In this document: positions 18,209-27,410 of the stretch, piece by piece
How the letters are laid out: every line of letters begins with the position of its first letter
Position numbering within the stretch: position 1 is the stretch's first letter
Assembly: GCF_947497005.1 (NCBI RefSeq)
Contig: NZ_CANMFF010000007.1
Span: forward strand, 186,001-250,000
Origin: an uncultured Ruegeria sp.
GTDB lineage: Bacteria > Pseudomonadota > Alphaproteobacteria > Rhodobacterales > Rhodobacteraceae
DNA: 64,000 bases
Reading direction: 5' to 3'
The notes under the pieces: generated by a model
What the model was told of the DNA's origin: nothing
Database searches by the model: none
Seen by the model: only the letters and a program-made list of their open reading frames with translations
Program-made: the position numbers and the translations under genes

Positions 18209-19195
18209 TCAGTCTGTGATCTTCAGAACGATCTTGCCAATATGGCCCGAGCTTTCCATGCGCGCATGGGCAGCGGCAGCCTCGGCCAGATCAAATTCGC
18301 TGTCCATGACAGGCGCAACCTTTCCGGCCTCCAACAAAGGCCAAACAGCTTCGCGCAGATCCTGTGCGATCTGTGTTTTAGCCAGATCGCTTTGCGGGCG
18401 CAGGGTGCTGCCCGTTAGCGTCAGGCGTTTGACCATCATCAGGGCAAAGTTCAATTCGACCACCGGGCCTTGCAGGAACGCGATCTGCACCAGACACCCA
18501 TCCTCGGCCAGAGCCTTGACGTTGCGCGGGATGTAGTCGCCGCCCACCATGTCGAGGATCAGGTTCGCGCCACCTTCGGCCCGCATGACCCCTACAAAGT
18601 CCTCGTCGCGATAGTTGATCGCTTTTTCCGCGCCCAGTTTGGCGCAAGCCTCGCATTTCTCGTCCGACCCTGCCGTGGCAAAGACGCGCGCGCCAAAGGC
18701 ATTGGCCAGTTGGATCGCCGTCGTACCAATTCCGCTGGAACCGCCATGAACCAAAAAGCGTTGGCCCGCCTTCAGTCCGCCACGCGTGAACACGTTTGAC
18801 CAGACTGTGAAAAAAGTCTCAGGCAGGCAGGCCGCCTCTTTCATTCCCATACCAGCAGGGACAGGCAGACAATGGGCTGCGGGTGTGGCGACAAATTCGG
18901 CATAGCCTCCACCCGGCAGCAATGCGCAGACCTGATCGCCGACAGACAGCCCTTCGACCCCCGCACCGACCGAGATCACCTCTCCGGACGCCTCAAGCCC
19001 CGGCAGGTCGCTTGCACCCGGTGGCGGATCATAGGCCCCAGCGCGCTGCAACGCATCGGGGCGGTTCACACCCGCATAGGCCACTTTCAGCACCACCTGT
19101 CCTTCACCGGGTTCCGGAACAGGGCGTTCAGTCAATTGCAAAACATCAGGACCACCCGGTTCGGTGATCTCAACAGCGCGCATCATCTGGGTCAT
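18209..19195 (-). CDS. NAD(P)H quinone oxidoreductase (PIG3 family)
   Basis: A 328-residue MDR enzyme of the PIG3 type. Visible blocks are VAYAGVNRPDALQRAG with the PPPGASDLPGLEASG segment and the nucleotide-binding VHGGSSGIGTTAIQLA. It is about as similar to the 16.1 kb reductase as two MDR subfamilies usually are, so it is not a recent duplicate. ATG 19195 was chosen because AAAGGAGG lies 6 bases before it; the longer frame from 19228 would place that ribosome site inside the gene. Substrate unknown. Confidence 0.9.
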   Translation of the reverse strand: MTQMMRAVEITEPGGPDVLQLTERPVPEPGEGQVVLKVAYAGVNRPDALQRAGAYDPPPGASDLPGLEASGEVISVGAGVEGLSVGDQVCALLPGGGYAEFVATPAAHCLPVPAGMGMKEAACLPETFFTVWSNVFTRGGLKAGQRFLVHGGSSGIGTTAIQLANAFGARVFATAGSDEKCEACAKLGAEKAINYRDEDFVGVMRAEGGANLILDMVGGDYIPRNVKALAEDGCLVQIAFLQGPVVELNFALMMVKRLTLTGSTLRPQSDLAKTQIAQDLREAVWPLLEAGKVAPVMDSEFDLAEAAAAHARMESSGHIGKIVLKITD

Positions 19196-19256
19196 AGGCA
19201 CCTCCTTTGCGCAATGCCTAGCAGGCATACGGGCCTAGGCCCAGCGCCAAGATGCG

Positions 19257-19949
19257 CTACTTTCGGGGGTTCAGTGTACCCGGAAGATCGGTTCGCATTT
19301 TCACCGGCGCTTTTACGTGACCTGCCAACCAGTTCGGAACCGCCAGAAACGGTTTCAACACCGGATTTTCGCGCACCTGCGCCTTGAGCTTCTCGAACTC
19401 CATGACATTTGCAATCCGGCGATCCAGAAATTCCCAAGTCAGTTGATGATCCGGGCTGTCATCACCCAGCCAGAACAACAAAGTCGAGGAATAGACACCC
19501 GACAGTGTGGCCCGTTTCGTGTACCAGTTCACGTCATCCGAAGTATCACCCAGCGCGTCCCAGATCAGATCGCAGGTCTGCCAAACGGCTTTGGCGCCAT
19601 CAGCCGCATGATTAGGTAAAGAGAACAGCGTCATCCCCCGGCGCACCAATTCTTTGTCCTCGACCGCTTGCAACCGGAAGCGCACCGCCGCAGCAATCCT
19701 GTCACGGAATTTCAGCCCGCTCAGGTCGTCGGACTTGATGCGAGCCAGCATCGCCTGATCCCCACGCGCGTGATAAGCCAGTGCCAGATCAACCGCGCCG
19801 CGCGGGCAGATCGCGCGAGCCAAACCGTCATCCAGGCCGCAGTCGGAAATGGAGGCACGAAAGCTGGTTTCCGACCACCCATCGAAAGGAACATGGTTCA
19901 GCATTGCATCCAAAAGCTGCTGTTTTGCATCTTCATACGTGGTCGTCAT
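19257..19949 (-). CDS. COQ9 family protein
   Basis: A 230-residue helical protein of the COQ9 family. The start (DAKQQLLDAMLNHVPFDGWSE) and the region VWQTCDLIWDALGDTSDDVNWYTKRATL match the family pattern. In eukaryotes COQ9 binds lipids and helps ubiquinone synthesis; the bacterial homologue is presumed to have a similar role. ubiA, another ubiquinone gene, lies at 38.8 kb. The start at 19949 (MTTTYED) follows CGGAGAA; a longer frame from 19985 is possible but weaker. It is divergent from rpsU. Confidence 0.87.
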   Translation of the reverse strand: MTTTYEDAKQQLLDAMLNHVPFDGWSETSFRASISDCGLDDGLARAICPRGAVDLALAYHARGDQAMLARIKSDDLSGLKFRDRIAAAVRFRLQAVEDKELVRRGMTLFSLPNHAADGAKAVWQTCDLIWDALGDTSDDVNWYTKRATLSGVYSSTLLFWLGDDSPDHQLTWEFLDRRIANVMEFEKLKAQVRENPVLKPFLAVPNWLAGHVKAPVKMRTDLPGTLNPRK

Positions 19950-19978
19950 GGCGGTTCTCCGGTTGTCGGCCCCAGTAC

Positions 19979-20007
19979 TAGACAAGTTAGAACGGCTTTG
20001 CTATACG
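19979..20007 (+). promoter_or_regulatory. Candidate sigma-70 promoter for rpsU
   Basis: TAGACA (19979-19984) and TATACG (20002-20007) are separated by 17 bases, with rpsU starting 53 bases downstream. The boxes deviate from TTGACA/TATAAT by one and two bases. Assignment is from pattern only. Confidence 0.45.
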
Positions 20008-20060
20008 GCCAACTCCTGCAATTTCCTTGCAACTCTATCTAGAAAGGTGGTGACAACCAC

Positions 20061-20267
20061 ATGCAGGTTAGTGTTCGCGACAATAACGTCGATCAGGCGC
20101 TTCGTGCCCTGAAGAAAAAGCTGCAGCGCGAAGGCGTGTTCCGTGAAATGAAGCTCAAGCAACATTTCGAGAAACCGTCCGAGAAAAAAGCGCGCGAGAA
20201 AGCTGAAGCGATCCGTCGTGCCCGTAAACTGGCACGTAAGAAAGCACAGCGCGAAGGTTTGCTCTAA
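20061..20267 (+). CDS. rpsU: 30S ribosomal protein S21
   Basis: A 68-residue highly basic protein of the bS21 family ([20 protein letters not shown]). The C-terminal half is rich in Arg, Lys and Ala and is probably a long helix. bS21 sits on the small-subunit platform near the 3' end of 16S rRNA and aids initiation. AGGTGG lies upstream of the ATG. It is monocistronic, with a candidate promoter at 19979 and a terminator at 20363. Confidence 0.97.
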   Translation: MQVSVRDNNVDQALRALKKKLQREGVFREMKLKQHFEKPSEKKAREKAEAIRRARKLARKKAQREGLL

Positions 20268-20274
20268 GCGCAGC

Positions 20275-20299
20275 CCGAAAAGTGGGAACCGGTTTTCGG
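20275..20299. repeat. Short palindromic element after rpsU
   Basis: CCGAAAA (20275-20281) and TTTTCGG (20293-20299) form a 7-base stem around an 11-base loop that contains the self-complementary AACCGGTT at its edge. It begins 8 bases after the rpsU stop. It strongly resembles a palindromic repeat that is abundant in Rhizobiales genomes, an impression from memory. It could alternatively be a first transcript-end hairpin. Confidence 0.5.
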
Positions 20300-20362
20300 A
20301 TCAAGCTTCGCGCGATCAAAACTGGCACTCGCTCGTCCAGCTTTGGATGACACTATTTGACG

Positions 20363-20390
20363 ACCCCCGAGGCATCGCCCGGGGGTTTGT
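20363..20390 (+). terminator. Rho-independent terminator of rpsU
   Basis: ACCCCCG (20363-20369) pairs with CGGGGGT (20380-20386), and inside it GGC pairs with GCC around ATC, with one bulged A. TTTGT follows. The stem is strong; the T-run is short. Confidence 0.75.
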
Positions 20391-20619
20391 CGTTTCAGGG
20401 CTCGGACTTAATCCGCCGACTCGTCCTGTTGGGTGTGCGACAAGCCGCCATTTCAACACCAGCAACATTTTGCCCGGCATTTTGCAGCGCAGCGAATCCC
20501 GCATTGGTAGCATCGCCCCGCCAGAATTCGCCTAAAACTCCAGCACCCCTATCTGATCTCCACAAGCCGCATGTAACTGGCCTCGTCCAATCAGACGACA
20601 CCATAAAACGGAGGCTACC

Positions 20620-21654
20620 ATGTCGACTGCAAGTTCAATCGAGCAAGAAATGCTGACACTTATCAATGCTGAGCGCACATCCCGCGGGCTAAACCCGCTG
20701 CAGCTGGAAACCCAGCTAAATGATTCATCCGAAGATCACAGCACGTGGATGCTGGATACGGACATGTTCAGTCACACAGGTTCAGGCGGTTCCAGCGCAA
20801 CACAACGGATGCAGGCGGCAGGCCTCGATCTGGAAGGCAACTGGCGCACTGGCGAAAACATTGCCTGGCAATCGGAACGCGGCGCACCTGGCATCAGCGA
20901 TGACGTCGCCCAATTGCATCAGAACCTGATGAACAGCCCGGGACATCGTGCAAATATCCTGAATCCCGACTTTGATTACATCGGCATCGGTATAGAAACC
21001 GGTGACATGCAGGGTTTCGATGCAGTGATGGTCACGCAGAATTTCGCTGCAACTGACGCAGCGGTGATGTTGGACAACGGCAATGGCCCGGTTCCACCAG
21101 CACCGACCCCACCCGTCGAGGAGGTTGCGGAACCTGAAGAACCGGGAACCGAAACGCCCGACACCGATGTCTCAGAACCCGAGGAGCCGGAAACCGAAAC
21201 GCCCGATACCGATGTCGCCGAGCCGGAGGAACCAACAACCGAAACGCCCGATACCGATGTCGCAGAACCCGAGGAGCCAACAACCGAAACGCCCGATACC
21301 GATGTCGCAGAACCCGAGGAGCCAACAACCGAAACGCCCGATACTGATGTCACAGAACCCGAGGAGCCGGGAGTTGAAGAGCCGGATAGCGGGTGTTTTG
21401 ACGTCGCTGCCTTCCTCGCCGAATTGGAGGCGTTCATTGAAGCCCTTCAGGCGCGTTTCGATCAGTTTGACTGGGAAGACGATGACATGATGCCTTCTGA
21501 CAGTGACGAGGGCGACATGGAAGTCGTTATGGTCGAAGACACAGACCCGTCTGACGATGCCATTGACGCCTGCTCGGGCACAGAAGGAGAAGACGCTGGA
21601 GACATCTATGTGTTCAACTTCTACGACTCAGGCTGCATGATGGAAGCCGCCTGA
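20620..21654 (+). CDS. CAP (SCP-like) domain protein with acidic tandem repeat
   Basis: A 344-residue protein. Residues 1-145 form a CAP/SCP domain with the expected histidines and glutamates in EDHSTWM, GENIAWQ and SPGHRANIL. Residues about 171-245 are five 15-residue repeats of the form EPEEPxTETPDTDVx. The rest is very acidic with three cysteines. There is no N-terminal signal peptide, so if exported it would need another route, for example type I secretion, but no RTX repeat is seen. CGGAGG precedes the ATG. CAP domains bind lipids or cleave matrix; the activity here is unknown. Confidence 0.85.
   Translation: MSTASSIEQEMLTLINAERTSRGLNPLQLETQLNDSSEDHSTWMLDTDMFSHTGSGGSSATQRMQAAGLDLEGNWRTGENIAWQSERGAPGISDDVAQLHQNLMNSPGHRANILNPDFDYIGIGIETGDMQGFDAVMVTQNFAATDAAVMLDNGNGPVPPAPTPPVEEVAEPEEPGTETPDTDVSEPEEPETETPDTDVAEPEEPTTETPDTDVAEPEEPTTETPDTDVAEPEEPTTETPDTDVTEPEEPGVEEPDSGCFDVAAFLAELEAFIEALQARFDQFDWEDDDMMPSDSDEGDMEVVMVEDTDPSDDAIDACSGTEGEDAGDIYVFNFYDSGCMMEAA
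21130..21354 (+). repeat. Five in-frame 45-base tandem repeats
   Basis: Five consecutive 45-base units start at 21130, 21175, 21220, 21265 and 21310 and encode EPEEPxTETPDTDVx. The middle three copies are nearly identical at base level, which points to recent expansion. A partial sixth copy (EPEEPGVEEP) follows. The linker is Pro/Glu/Thr/Asp-rich and likely extended. Confidence 0.92.
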
Positions 21655-21663
21655 TAATGTAAC

Positions 21664-21692
21664 GGAGCGGGGCAGACACTCTGCCTCGCTCC
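21664..21692. terminator. Hairpin between convergent CAP and ppk2 genes
   Basis: GGAGCGGGGCAG (21664-21675) pairs with CTGCCTCGCTCC (21681-21692) with one G-T pair and a 5-base loop. There is no clear T-run, but the position between two converging stops suits a bidirectional terminator. Confidence 0.65.
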
Positions 21693-21699
21693 ACCTTCG

Positions 21700-22617
21700 T
21701 CAATAGATTTTTGGCACGTACAACTCGTCCGGCAACACGCGGCGCTCATATTCCGGGTTGTAACGGCGGTCAGGCAAATCGACCTTTTCCTGTGGCACAT
21801 CCGTATAGGGCACCCTGGTCAATAGGTGCTCGATACAATTGAGCCGCTCGCGCTTTTTGTCATTGCCTTCGACGATGTACCAAGGGGCCTCGGGAATGTT
21901 GGTGCGAAAAAGCATGTCCTCTTTCGCCTTGGTATAGGATTCCCAGCGGATGCGGGATTCCAGATCCATCGGCGACAACTTCCATTGTTTCATCGGATCG
22001 TGAATCCGCATGAGGAATCGTAACTGCTGCTCTTCATCCGTGATCGAGAACCAGTATTTCAGCAGTATGATTCCTGATCGCACAAGCATCCGTTCAAATT
22101 CGGGAACGTCCTGAAAGAATTGTTCAACCTGATCCTCAGACGCAAAGCCCATCACCCGTTCAACTCCGGCCCGGTTGTACCAGGAGCGGTCGAATAAAAC
22201 GATCTCACCCGCGGCAGGCAGATGCGGCACGTAACGCTGGAAATACCACTGACTTTGTTCGCGGCGGCTGGGTGCCGGCAAGGCGACCACGCGCGCGACA
22301 CGCGGGTTCAAACGCTGAGTGATCCGCTTAATCACGCCCCCCTTGCCCGCACTGTCTCGGCCTTCAAACAGAATACAAACCTTGGCCCCAGTGTGTTGAA
22401 CCCAGTCCTGAACCTTGATCAGTTCGGCCTGCAGGCGCAGCAGGTTGCGGAAATAAACCTTGCGATCCAGCATGTCCGGATGCTGCTGCTGATAGATTTT
22501 CCTGACTTCCATCGACAGCATCGGCTCGCTGAATTCAATTTCGAAATCTTCGTCGAGCGTGTCTTCCAGCTCAGCTTCAAGCCAGTCTTTGGGGATGCCA
22601 TTGTTTTCGTAAGCCAA
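21700..22617 (-). CDS. ppk2: Polyphosphate kinase 2 (class I)
   Basis: A 305-residue one-domain PPK2. The Walker A motif EGRDSAGKGG (85-94) and the Walker B/lid block FDRSWYNRAGVE (142-153) are intact. The length and the SWYNRAGVERVMGF stretch fit class I enzymes, which move phosphate between polyphosphate and nucleoside diphosphates. The N-terminal 50 residues are acidic. It is convergent with the CAP gene and is not in an operon. Confidence 0.94.
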   Translation of the reverse strand: MAYENNGIPKDWLEAELEDTLDEDFEIEFSEPMLSMEVRKIYQQQHPDMLDRKVYFRNLLRLQAELIKVQDWVQHTGAKVCILFEGRDSAGKGGVIKRITQRLNPRVARVVALPAPSRREQSQWYFQRYVPHLPAAGEIVLFDRSWYNRAGVERVMGFASEDQVEQFFQDVPEFERMLVRSGIILLKYWFSITDEEQQLRFLMRIHDPMKQWKLSPMDLESRIRWESYTKAKEDMLFRTNIPEAPWYIVEGNDKKRERLNCIEHLLTRVPYTDVPQEKVDLPDRRYNPEYERRVLPDELYVPKIY

Positions 22618-22873
22618 GGTCTGCTCCTTCTCAGTCTTCGGGTCCGGACCATATCGGGCCTGTGTGACCCCCTGATGTCATCCGAGAAATTGATGCCGGG
22701 GCAACGACTCCTGCAACTGTTGTCAAACCTGCAAATCAGATCCAGCGCGGATATACGGTCTTTTACCTGAATTTGTACGTCTGATCCGCAGGATACAAGC
22801 GTCAGAATTGACGCAAGGCGTCACGCTTCAGCTCGGCGACTTGCATTGCCTTGTTTTTGTGCGGCAATACAGG

Positions 22874-23737
22874 ATGCCAGCAACAGATGAGATCACTGTG
22901 ACGTTCTTTCTTTCCCTGATGCCCACGATCTGGCCATGGCCGATCCTGATCGTGGCGCAAGTAATGGCGCTTGTGGGACGAACTGGCGTCGCTTTTTCTC
23001 TTCTGGTTTTGTTTATCAGCATTGTGTCGGCTGTCGGACTTATTTTGCCTGTGGCAATTGCGGTGGTGGCCTTTGGTTTGGTCGGAGCCTCTTTGCTTCC
23101 ACATCTGAAAGGCGCGGTTGCGGTCATCGGACACGCGTTGTTGATCCTTTGGTGTCTGGCCATAGGGGCGCACCTGCTGCCGGGCTTCAAAAACTTGAAA
23201 GTTCTGGATCAGGTTCAAGCAGGTGTTGGCAGCACGGACTTCACCCTGCACCTGAATTTGGACAAACCCTTGGTCTTTTTTGCCATTCTTCTGGCCTGGC
23301 CCAGAATGCTACATGGCGCCACTCAAACCAAACTCGTTCCTTTGCTGGCAGGTTTGTTGCTCCTGCCCAGCCTGTTTCTCTTGGGTCTTTCCTTAGGCGC
23401 AGTGCAACCGGAATTTTCGGTCCCGCCCTGGTGGCTGGTGTTTGCTCTGTCCAACCTTTTTCTGACCTGCCTGGCGGAAGAAGCCTTTTTTCGCGGCTAT
23501 CTACAGTCCGCAATCACGTTGCGTCTGGGGGCCATTGGTGGCGTGGTGACAGCCAGCCTGCTGTTCGGACTGGCCCATTTCGCCGGAGGTCCAGCGCTTG
23601 TGGTCTTCGCTTCCATTCTCGGGCTGGGGTGTGGATTGGGGTATTACGCGACCGGGCGATTTTGGGTACCCGTGGCCATGCATTTCGGATTCAACCTGAC
23701 CCATCTGCTGCTGTTCACCTATCCCGGCCCAGCCTAA
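22874..23737 (+). CDS. CPBP family intramembrane metalloprotease
   Basis: A roughly 287-residue multi-pass membrane protein. The CPBP (Abi/Rce1-like) motifs are seen near the C-terminus: EEAFFRGYLQSA, then GLAHFAGG, then HFGFNLTH. These supply the glutamate pair and histidines for metal-dependent cleavage within the membrane. Substrate is unknown. The start is uncertain: ATG 22874 is used; ATG 22919 and a TTG at 22808 are also in frame and none has a strong ribosome site. It ends 3 bases before the convergent Lrp-type regulator stop. Confidence 0.83.
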   Translation: MPATDEITVTFFLSLMPTIWPWPILIVAQVMALVGRTGVAFSLLVLFISIVSAVGLILPVAIAVVAFGLVGASLLPHLKGAVAVIGHALLILWCLAIGAHLLPGFKNLKVLDQVQAGVGSTDFTLHLNLDKPLVFFAILLAWPRMLHGATQTKLVPLLAGLLLLPSLFLLGLSLGAVQPEFSVPPWWLVFALSNLFLTCLAEEAFFRGYLQSAITLRLGAIGGVVTASLLFGLAHFAGGPALVVFASILGLGCGLGYYATGRFWVPVAMHFGFNLTHLLLFTYPGPA

Positions 23738-23740
23738 TGG

Positions 23741-24199
23741 TCAGACTGGCAAGGCCGTGGTCTTGAACACGGTACGCAACGCAAACGAGCTTTGCATTTG
23801 CGCCACCCCGGGCAAGCGCGACAGGTATTGCCGATGGATACGGGCGAAATCTTCGGTGTTTTCCGCAACGACTTTCAGAATGTAATCGGCTGTACCGGCC
23901 ATCAGATGACATTCCAGCACATCCGGTATCCGGGCCACCGCCTTTTCAAACGCATCCAGAACCTCTTCGGCCTGACCTTGCAACGTGATCTCGACAAAGA
24001 CCGTTGTCGGCACGTTCATCTTCCGTGCATCCAGTAGAGCCACGTAGTTGCGGATATAACCGTCTACCTCCAGCCGCTGAACGCGCCGGTGGCAAGCGGA
24101 CGGAGACAGGTTGACCCGTTCAGACAACTCCGAATTCGACATTCGACCGTTTTTCTGAAGCGCGGCCAGAATCTTGCGATCAGTCGTATCCAAGCTCAT
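23741..24199 (-). CDS. Lrp/AsnC family regulator, probably of ald
   Basis: A 152-residue regulator. The N-terminal helix-turn-helix (LSERVNLSPSACHRRVQRLE) is followed by the ligand-binding RAM domain (DVLECHLMAGTADYILKVVAENTEDF). It is divergent from alanine dehydrogenase with 135 bases between the starts, an arrangement in which such a regulator usually controls the catabolic gene in response to alanine. Two direct repeats in the shared region may be its sites. The target assignment is inference from context. Confidence 0.92.
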   Translation of the reverse strand: MSLDTTDRKILAALQKNGRMSNSELSERVNLSPSACHRRVQRLEVDGYIRNYVALLDARKMNVPTTVFVEITLQGQAEEVLDAFEKAVARIPDVLECHLMAGTADYILKVVAENTEDFARIHRQYLSRLPGVAQMQSSFALRTVFKTTALPV

Positions 24200-24214
24200 T
24201 CATGCAAATCCTTT

Positions 24215-24242
24215 GCGAGATTTCTCTACATTACGCGAGATT
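24215..24242. promoter_or_regulatory. Candidate operator repeats in the regulator/ald region
   Basis: GCGAGATT occurs at 24215-24222 and again at 24235-24242, exactly 20 bases apart (about two helical turns). Each is followed by a T/C-rich stretch (TCTC and CTTCC). The equal phase and the place between the divergent regulator and ald suit cooperative Lrp-type binding. Seen directly; the role is inferred. Confidence 0.4.
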
Positions 24243-24334
24243 CTTCCAAAGAAAAATCCATTGGCACGTTTTCTTTCACAGAAATTGCGCCGCGGACTGC
24301 ACATAATTTAAGCAGAGAATGAACGGAGAACCTC

Positions 24335-25453
<1,119 letters not shown>

Positions 25454-25467
25454 ATACTCCCGCCTCT

Positions 25468-25622
25468 GAAATCGCTATTGAAAAGCGATTTCCAGCGTTG
25501 GGCATGGCGCCACGCCATGGGCGTGGCGCGGTCGGTTCTAAAAGGACGGTTTGAACAAAGTAAAGGGCACCGCGCCTCAGCGCGGTGCTCGGCCCAACGG
25601 AAGGAGGGCATTTCGAATGCCC
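25468..25622. repeat. Cluster of four perfect hairpins between ald and mscS
   Basis: Four inverted repeats without mismatch lie in a row. GAAATCGCT/AGCGATTTC (25468-25492, 9 bp); GCGCCACGCC/GGCGTGGCGC (25507-25529, 10 bp, loop ATG); GCACCGCGC/GCGCGGTGC (25567-25588, 9 bp, loop CTCA); GGGCATT/AATGCCC (25606-25622, 7 bp). None is followed by a T-run. It may be a dispersed intergenic repeat or a structured RNA; the first hairpin may end the ald transcript. Confidence 0.8.
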
Positions 25623-25641
25623 GATCGACGGGCGGGAACCT

Positions 25642-26448
25642 TCACCCCTGTTTCTGGATTTCCACCGAATGCGGATAAGGGATCGAGATATTTTTGTCGT
25701 CAAAGGCTTCCTTGATCGTTTTCGTAAGCTCAAATTTGACGTCCCAGTAGTCTGGCGCCGAGCACCATAGACGCGCCGTCAGATCCACCGAGCTGTCGCC
25801 CAGATTCGTCACCCGCACCCACGGCTCGGGATCGCTGTGGATCCGGCTGTCGGCTTTGGCCACATCCAGAATAGTCTGCATGGCCTTGTCGGCGCTGTCG
25901 CCATAGTCGATACCGAACACGAGATCGACGCGGCGCGTGTCATGGGCAGAATAGTTTGTAATGATCGAACCCCACGACTGACCGTTCGGGACAATGATCT
26001 GCACGTTGTCTGGCGTTACCAACTCGGTCGTGAACAGGTTCAGGTCCTTTACGGTACCCGACGTGCCACCAATATCTACATATTGGCCCAGCTTGTAGGG
26101 CCGGAACACCACCAGCATCACACCGGCTGCCAGATCGCTGAGTGTACCTTGCAGCGCCAGACCAATGGCCAGAGACGCGGCACCCAAAACGGCGACGATA
26201 CTGGTGGCTTCGATCCCGAAGATTCCCAGGACGGCAACCAGAACCATGACCAGAATGACCCATTTGACCAGGCTCGCCACAAAGTTCCCTAGTGTGGGAT
26301 CAATATGCGGTGTCGAATTGATCCGACGGCGCACCATGCCACCGATTGCCCCAGCCACAATCCAGCCCAGGATCAGAACGACAAGCGCCTTGACCGCATT
26401 CATGATCAGCGGGGCATATGCTCCCACCTGTGTAACGACCTCATCCAC
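25642..26448 (-). CDS. Small-conductance mechanosensitive channel (MscS family)
   Basis: A roughly 268-residue MscS channel. Three N-terminal membrane helices include VKALVVLILGWIVAGAIGGMV and the pore helix with small residues (LGAASLAIGLALQGTLSDLAAGVML). The beta domain (FRPYKLGQYVDIGGTSGTVKDL) and the cytoplasmic vestibule follow. It opens under membrane tension to release solutes. GTG 26448 is preferred because AAAGGAG lies 6 bases before it; the in-frame ATG 26454 directly abuts that ribosome site. Confidence 0.92.
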   Translation of the reverse strand: MDEVVTQVGAYAPLIMNAVKALVVLILGWIVAGAIGGMVRRRINSTPHIDPTLGNFVASLVKWVILVMVLVAVLGIFGIEATSIVAVLGAASLAIGLALQGTLSDLAAGVMLVVFRPYKLGQYVDIGGTSGTVKDLNLFTTELVTPDNVQIIVPNGQSWGSIITNYSAHDTRRVDLVFGIDYGDSADKAMQTILDVAKADSRIHSDPEPWVRVTNLGDSSVDLTARLWCSAPDYWDVKFELTKTIKEAFDDKNISIPYPHSVEIQKQG

Positions 26449-26663
26449 GCGCATCTCCTTTCAACAGCAAGAAACCCGCGAAATTTTCGCGGGGGTCGGC
26501 GAATTGTGAGGCAAGATTGCCTGCGGGTCTAGGTGCGAGTTTCGGTGGTTTTCCCCGTTGTTCGCCAGAAAACATGGCCTGACCGGAAATGCACATCCCA
26601 AGGGGCTTACATGACCACGGATTGATCCCTAGCTTTGACGGGACATCGAAACAGGAGCTTTCA

Positions 26664-27362
26664 ATGCTGGATACCAAACCCCATCCGATCATGGCCCGCT
26701 GGCCCGCGCAATCCCCGGATAAGATCCAACTCTACTCCTATCCGACCCCGAACGGCGTCAAAGCGTCGATCATGCTTGAAGAAACCGGCCTGCCCTATGA
26801 GGCTCATCTGGTGACGCTTGCGGATGCGGATGTCAAAAGCCCCGAGTTTCTGTCACTGAATCCAAATAACAAAATCCCTGCTATCGTCGATCCCGATGGT
26901 CCGGACGGTGAACCGCTTGCCCTGTTCGAAAGCGGTGCAATACTTCTGTACCTGGCCGAGAAGTCGGGCAGGTTCCTGGGACAAAGCGCAGCAGACAAGC
27001 ATCGCATTACCCAGTGGCTGATGTTCCAAATGGGCGGGGTGGGGCCAATGTTTGGCCAGCTGGGATTTTTCTACAAATTCGCTGGCAGCGAGATCGACGA
27101 CCCTCGCCCGCGCGAACGGTATATCAACGAGGCCCAGCGTCTGCTGAACGTGGTCAACACGCAACTGGACGGGCAGGATTGGATCGCAGGCGAGTATTCC
27201 ATTGCGGATATCGCCCTTGCTCCGTGGCTGAACGCATTGGAATTCTATGGCGCGAAAGAGGTTGTAGGTTGGGACGACTACGCTAACGTCGTCGCTTATG
27301 TTGACCGTTTCATGCAGCGCCCGGCTGTTCAGCGCGGCAAGAACATACCTGCGCGCGCTTAA
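26664..27362 (+). CDS. Glutathione S-transferase (Ure2/YfcG-like)
   Basis: A 232-residue two-domain GST. The thioredoxin-like N-domain has TPNGVKASIMLEETGLPYEAH and the glutathione-contact NKIPAIVDPDG and LFESGAILLYLAEKSG blocks; the helical C-domain has the N-cap region EYSIADIALAPWLNAL. The TPNGVK start of the first helix is typical of Ure2p/YfcG-type enzymes with disulfide-bond oxidoreductase activity. ACAGGAG precedes ATG 26664; an upstream in-frame ATG lacks such a site. Confidence 0.92.
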   Translation: MLDTKPHPIMARWPAQSPDKIQLYSYPTPNGVKASIMLEETGLPYEAHLVTLADADVKSPEFLSLNPNNKIPAIVDPDGPDGEPLALFESGAILLYLAEKSGRFLGQSAADKHRITQWLMFQMGGVGPMFGQLGFFYKFAGSEIDDPRPRERYINEAQRLLNVVNTQLDGQDWIAGEYSIADIALAPWLNALEFYGAKEVVGWDDYANVVAYVDRFMQRPAVQRGKNIPARA

Positions 27363-27377
27363 ACGGTATCGCACTGG

Positions 27378-27404
27378 AAGGGTACCGAAACAGGCACCTT
27401 TTTT
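27378..27404 (+). terminator. Rho-independent terminator after the GST gene
   Basis: AAGGGTACC (27378-27386) pairs with GGCACCTTT (27393-27401) with one A-C mismatch and one G-T pair, loop of 6, ending in a run of six T. It lies between convergent GST and ytoQ. Confidence 0.65.
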
Positions 27405-27410
27405 CACAGC

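Larger units (their letters stand above)
20268..20619. other. Gene-less stretch between rpsU and the CAP gene
   Basis: This 352-base stretch holds a short palindrome just after rpsU, the rpsU terminator at 20363, and about 230 bases without a feature I can support. It ends in the leader and ribosome site (CGGAGG) of the CAP gene. A 69-codon frame on the minus strand (20395-20604) has no recognisable family and is not called. Confidence 0.6.

Noticed and set aside
20395..20604. A 69-codon minus-strand frame upstream of the CAP gene
   Set aside because: There is no ribosome site or recognisable family, and it covers the CAP leader. It may be real in principle but cannot be supported.
21130..21354. 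CRISPR-like regular repeats
   Set aside because: The 45-base units follow each other without spacers and encode an in-frame protein repeat.
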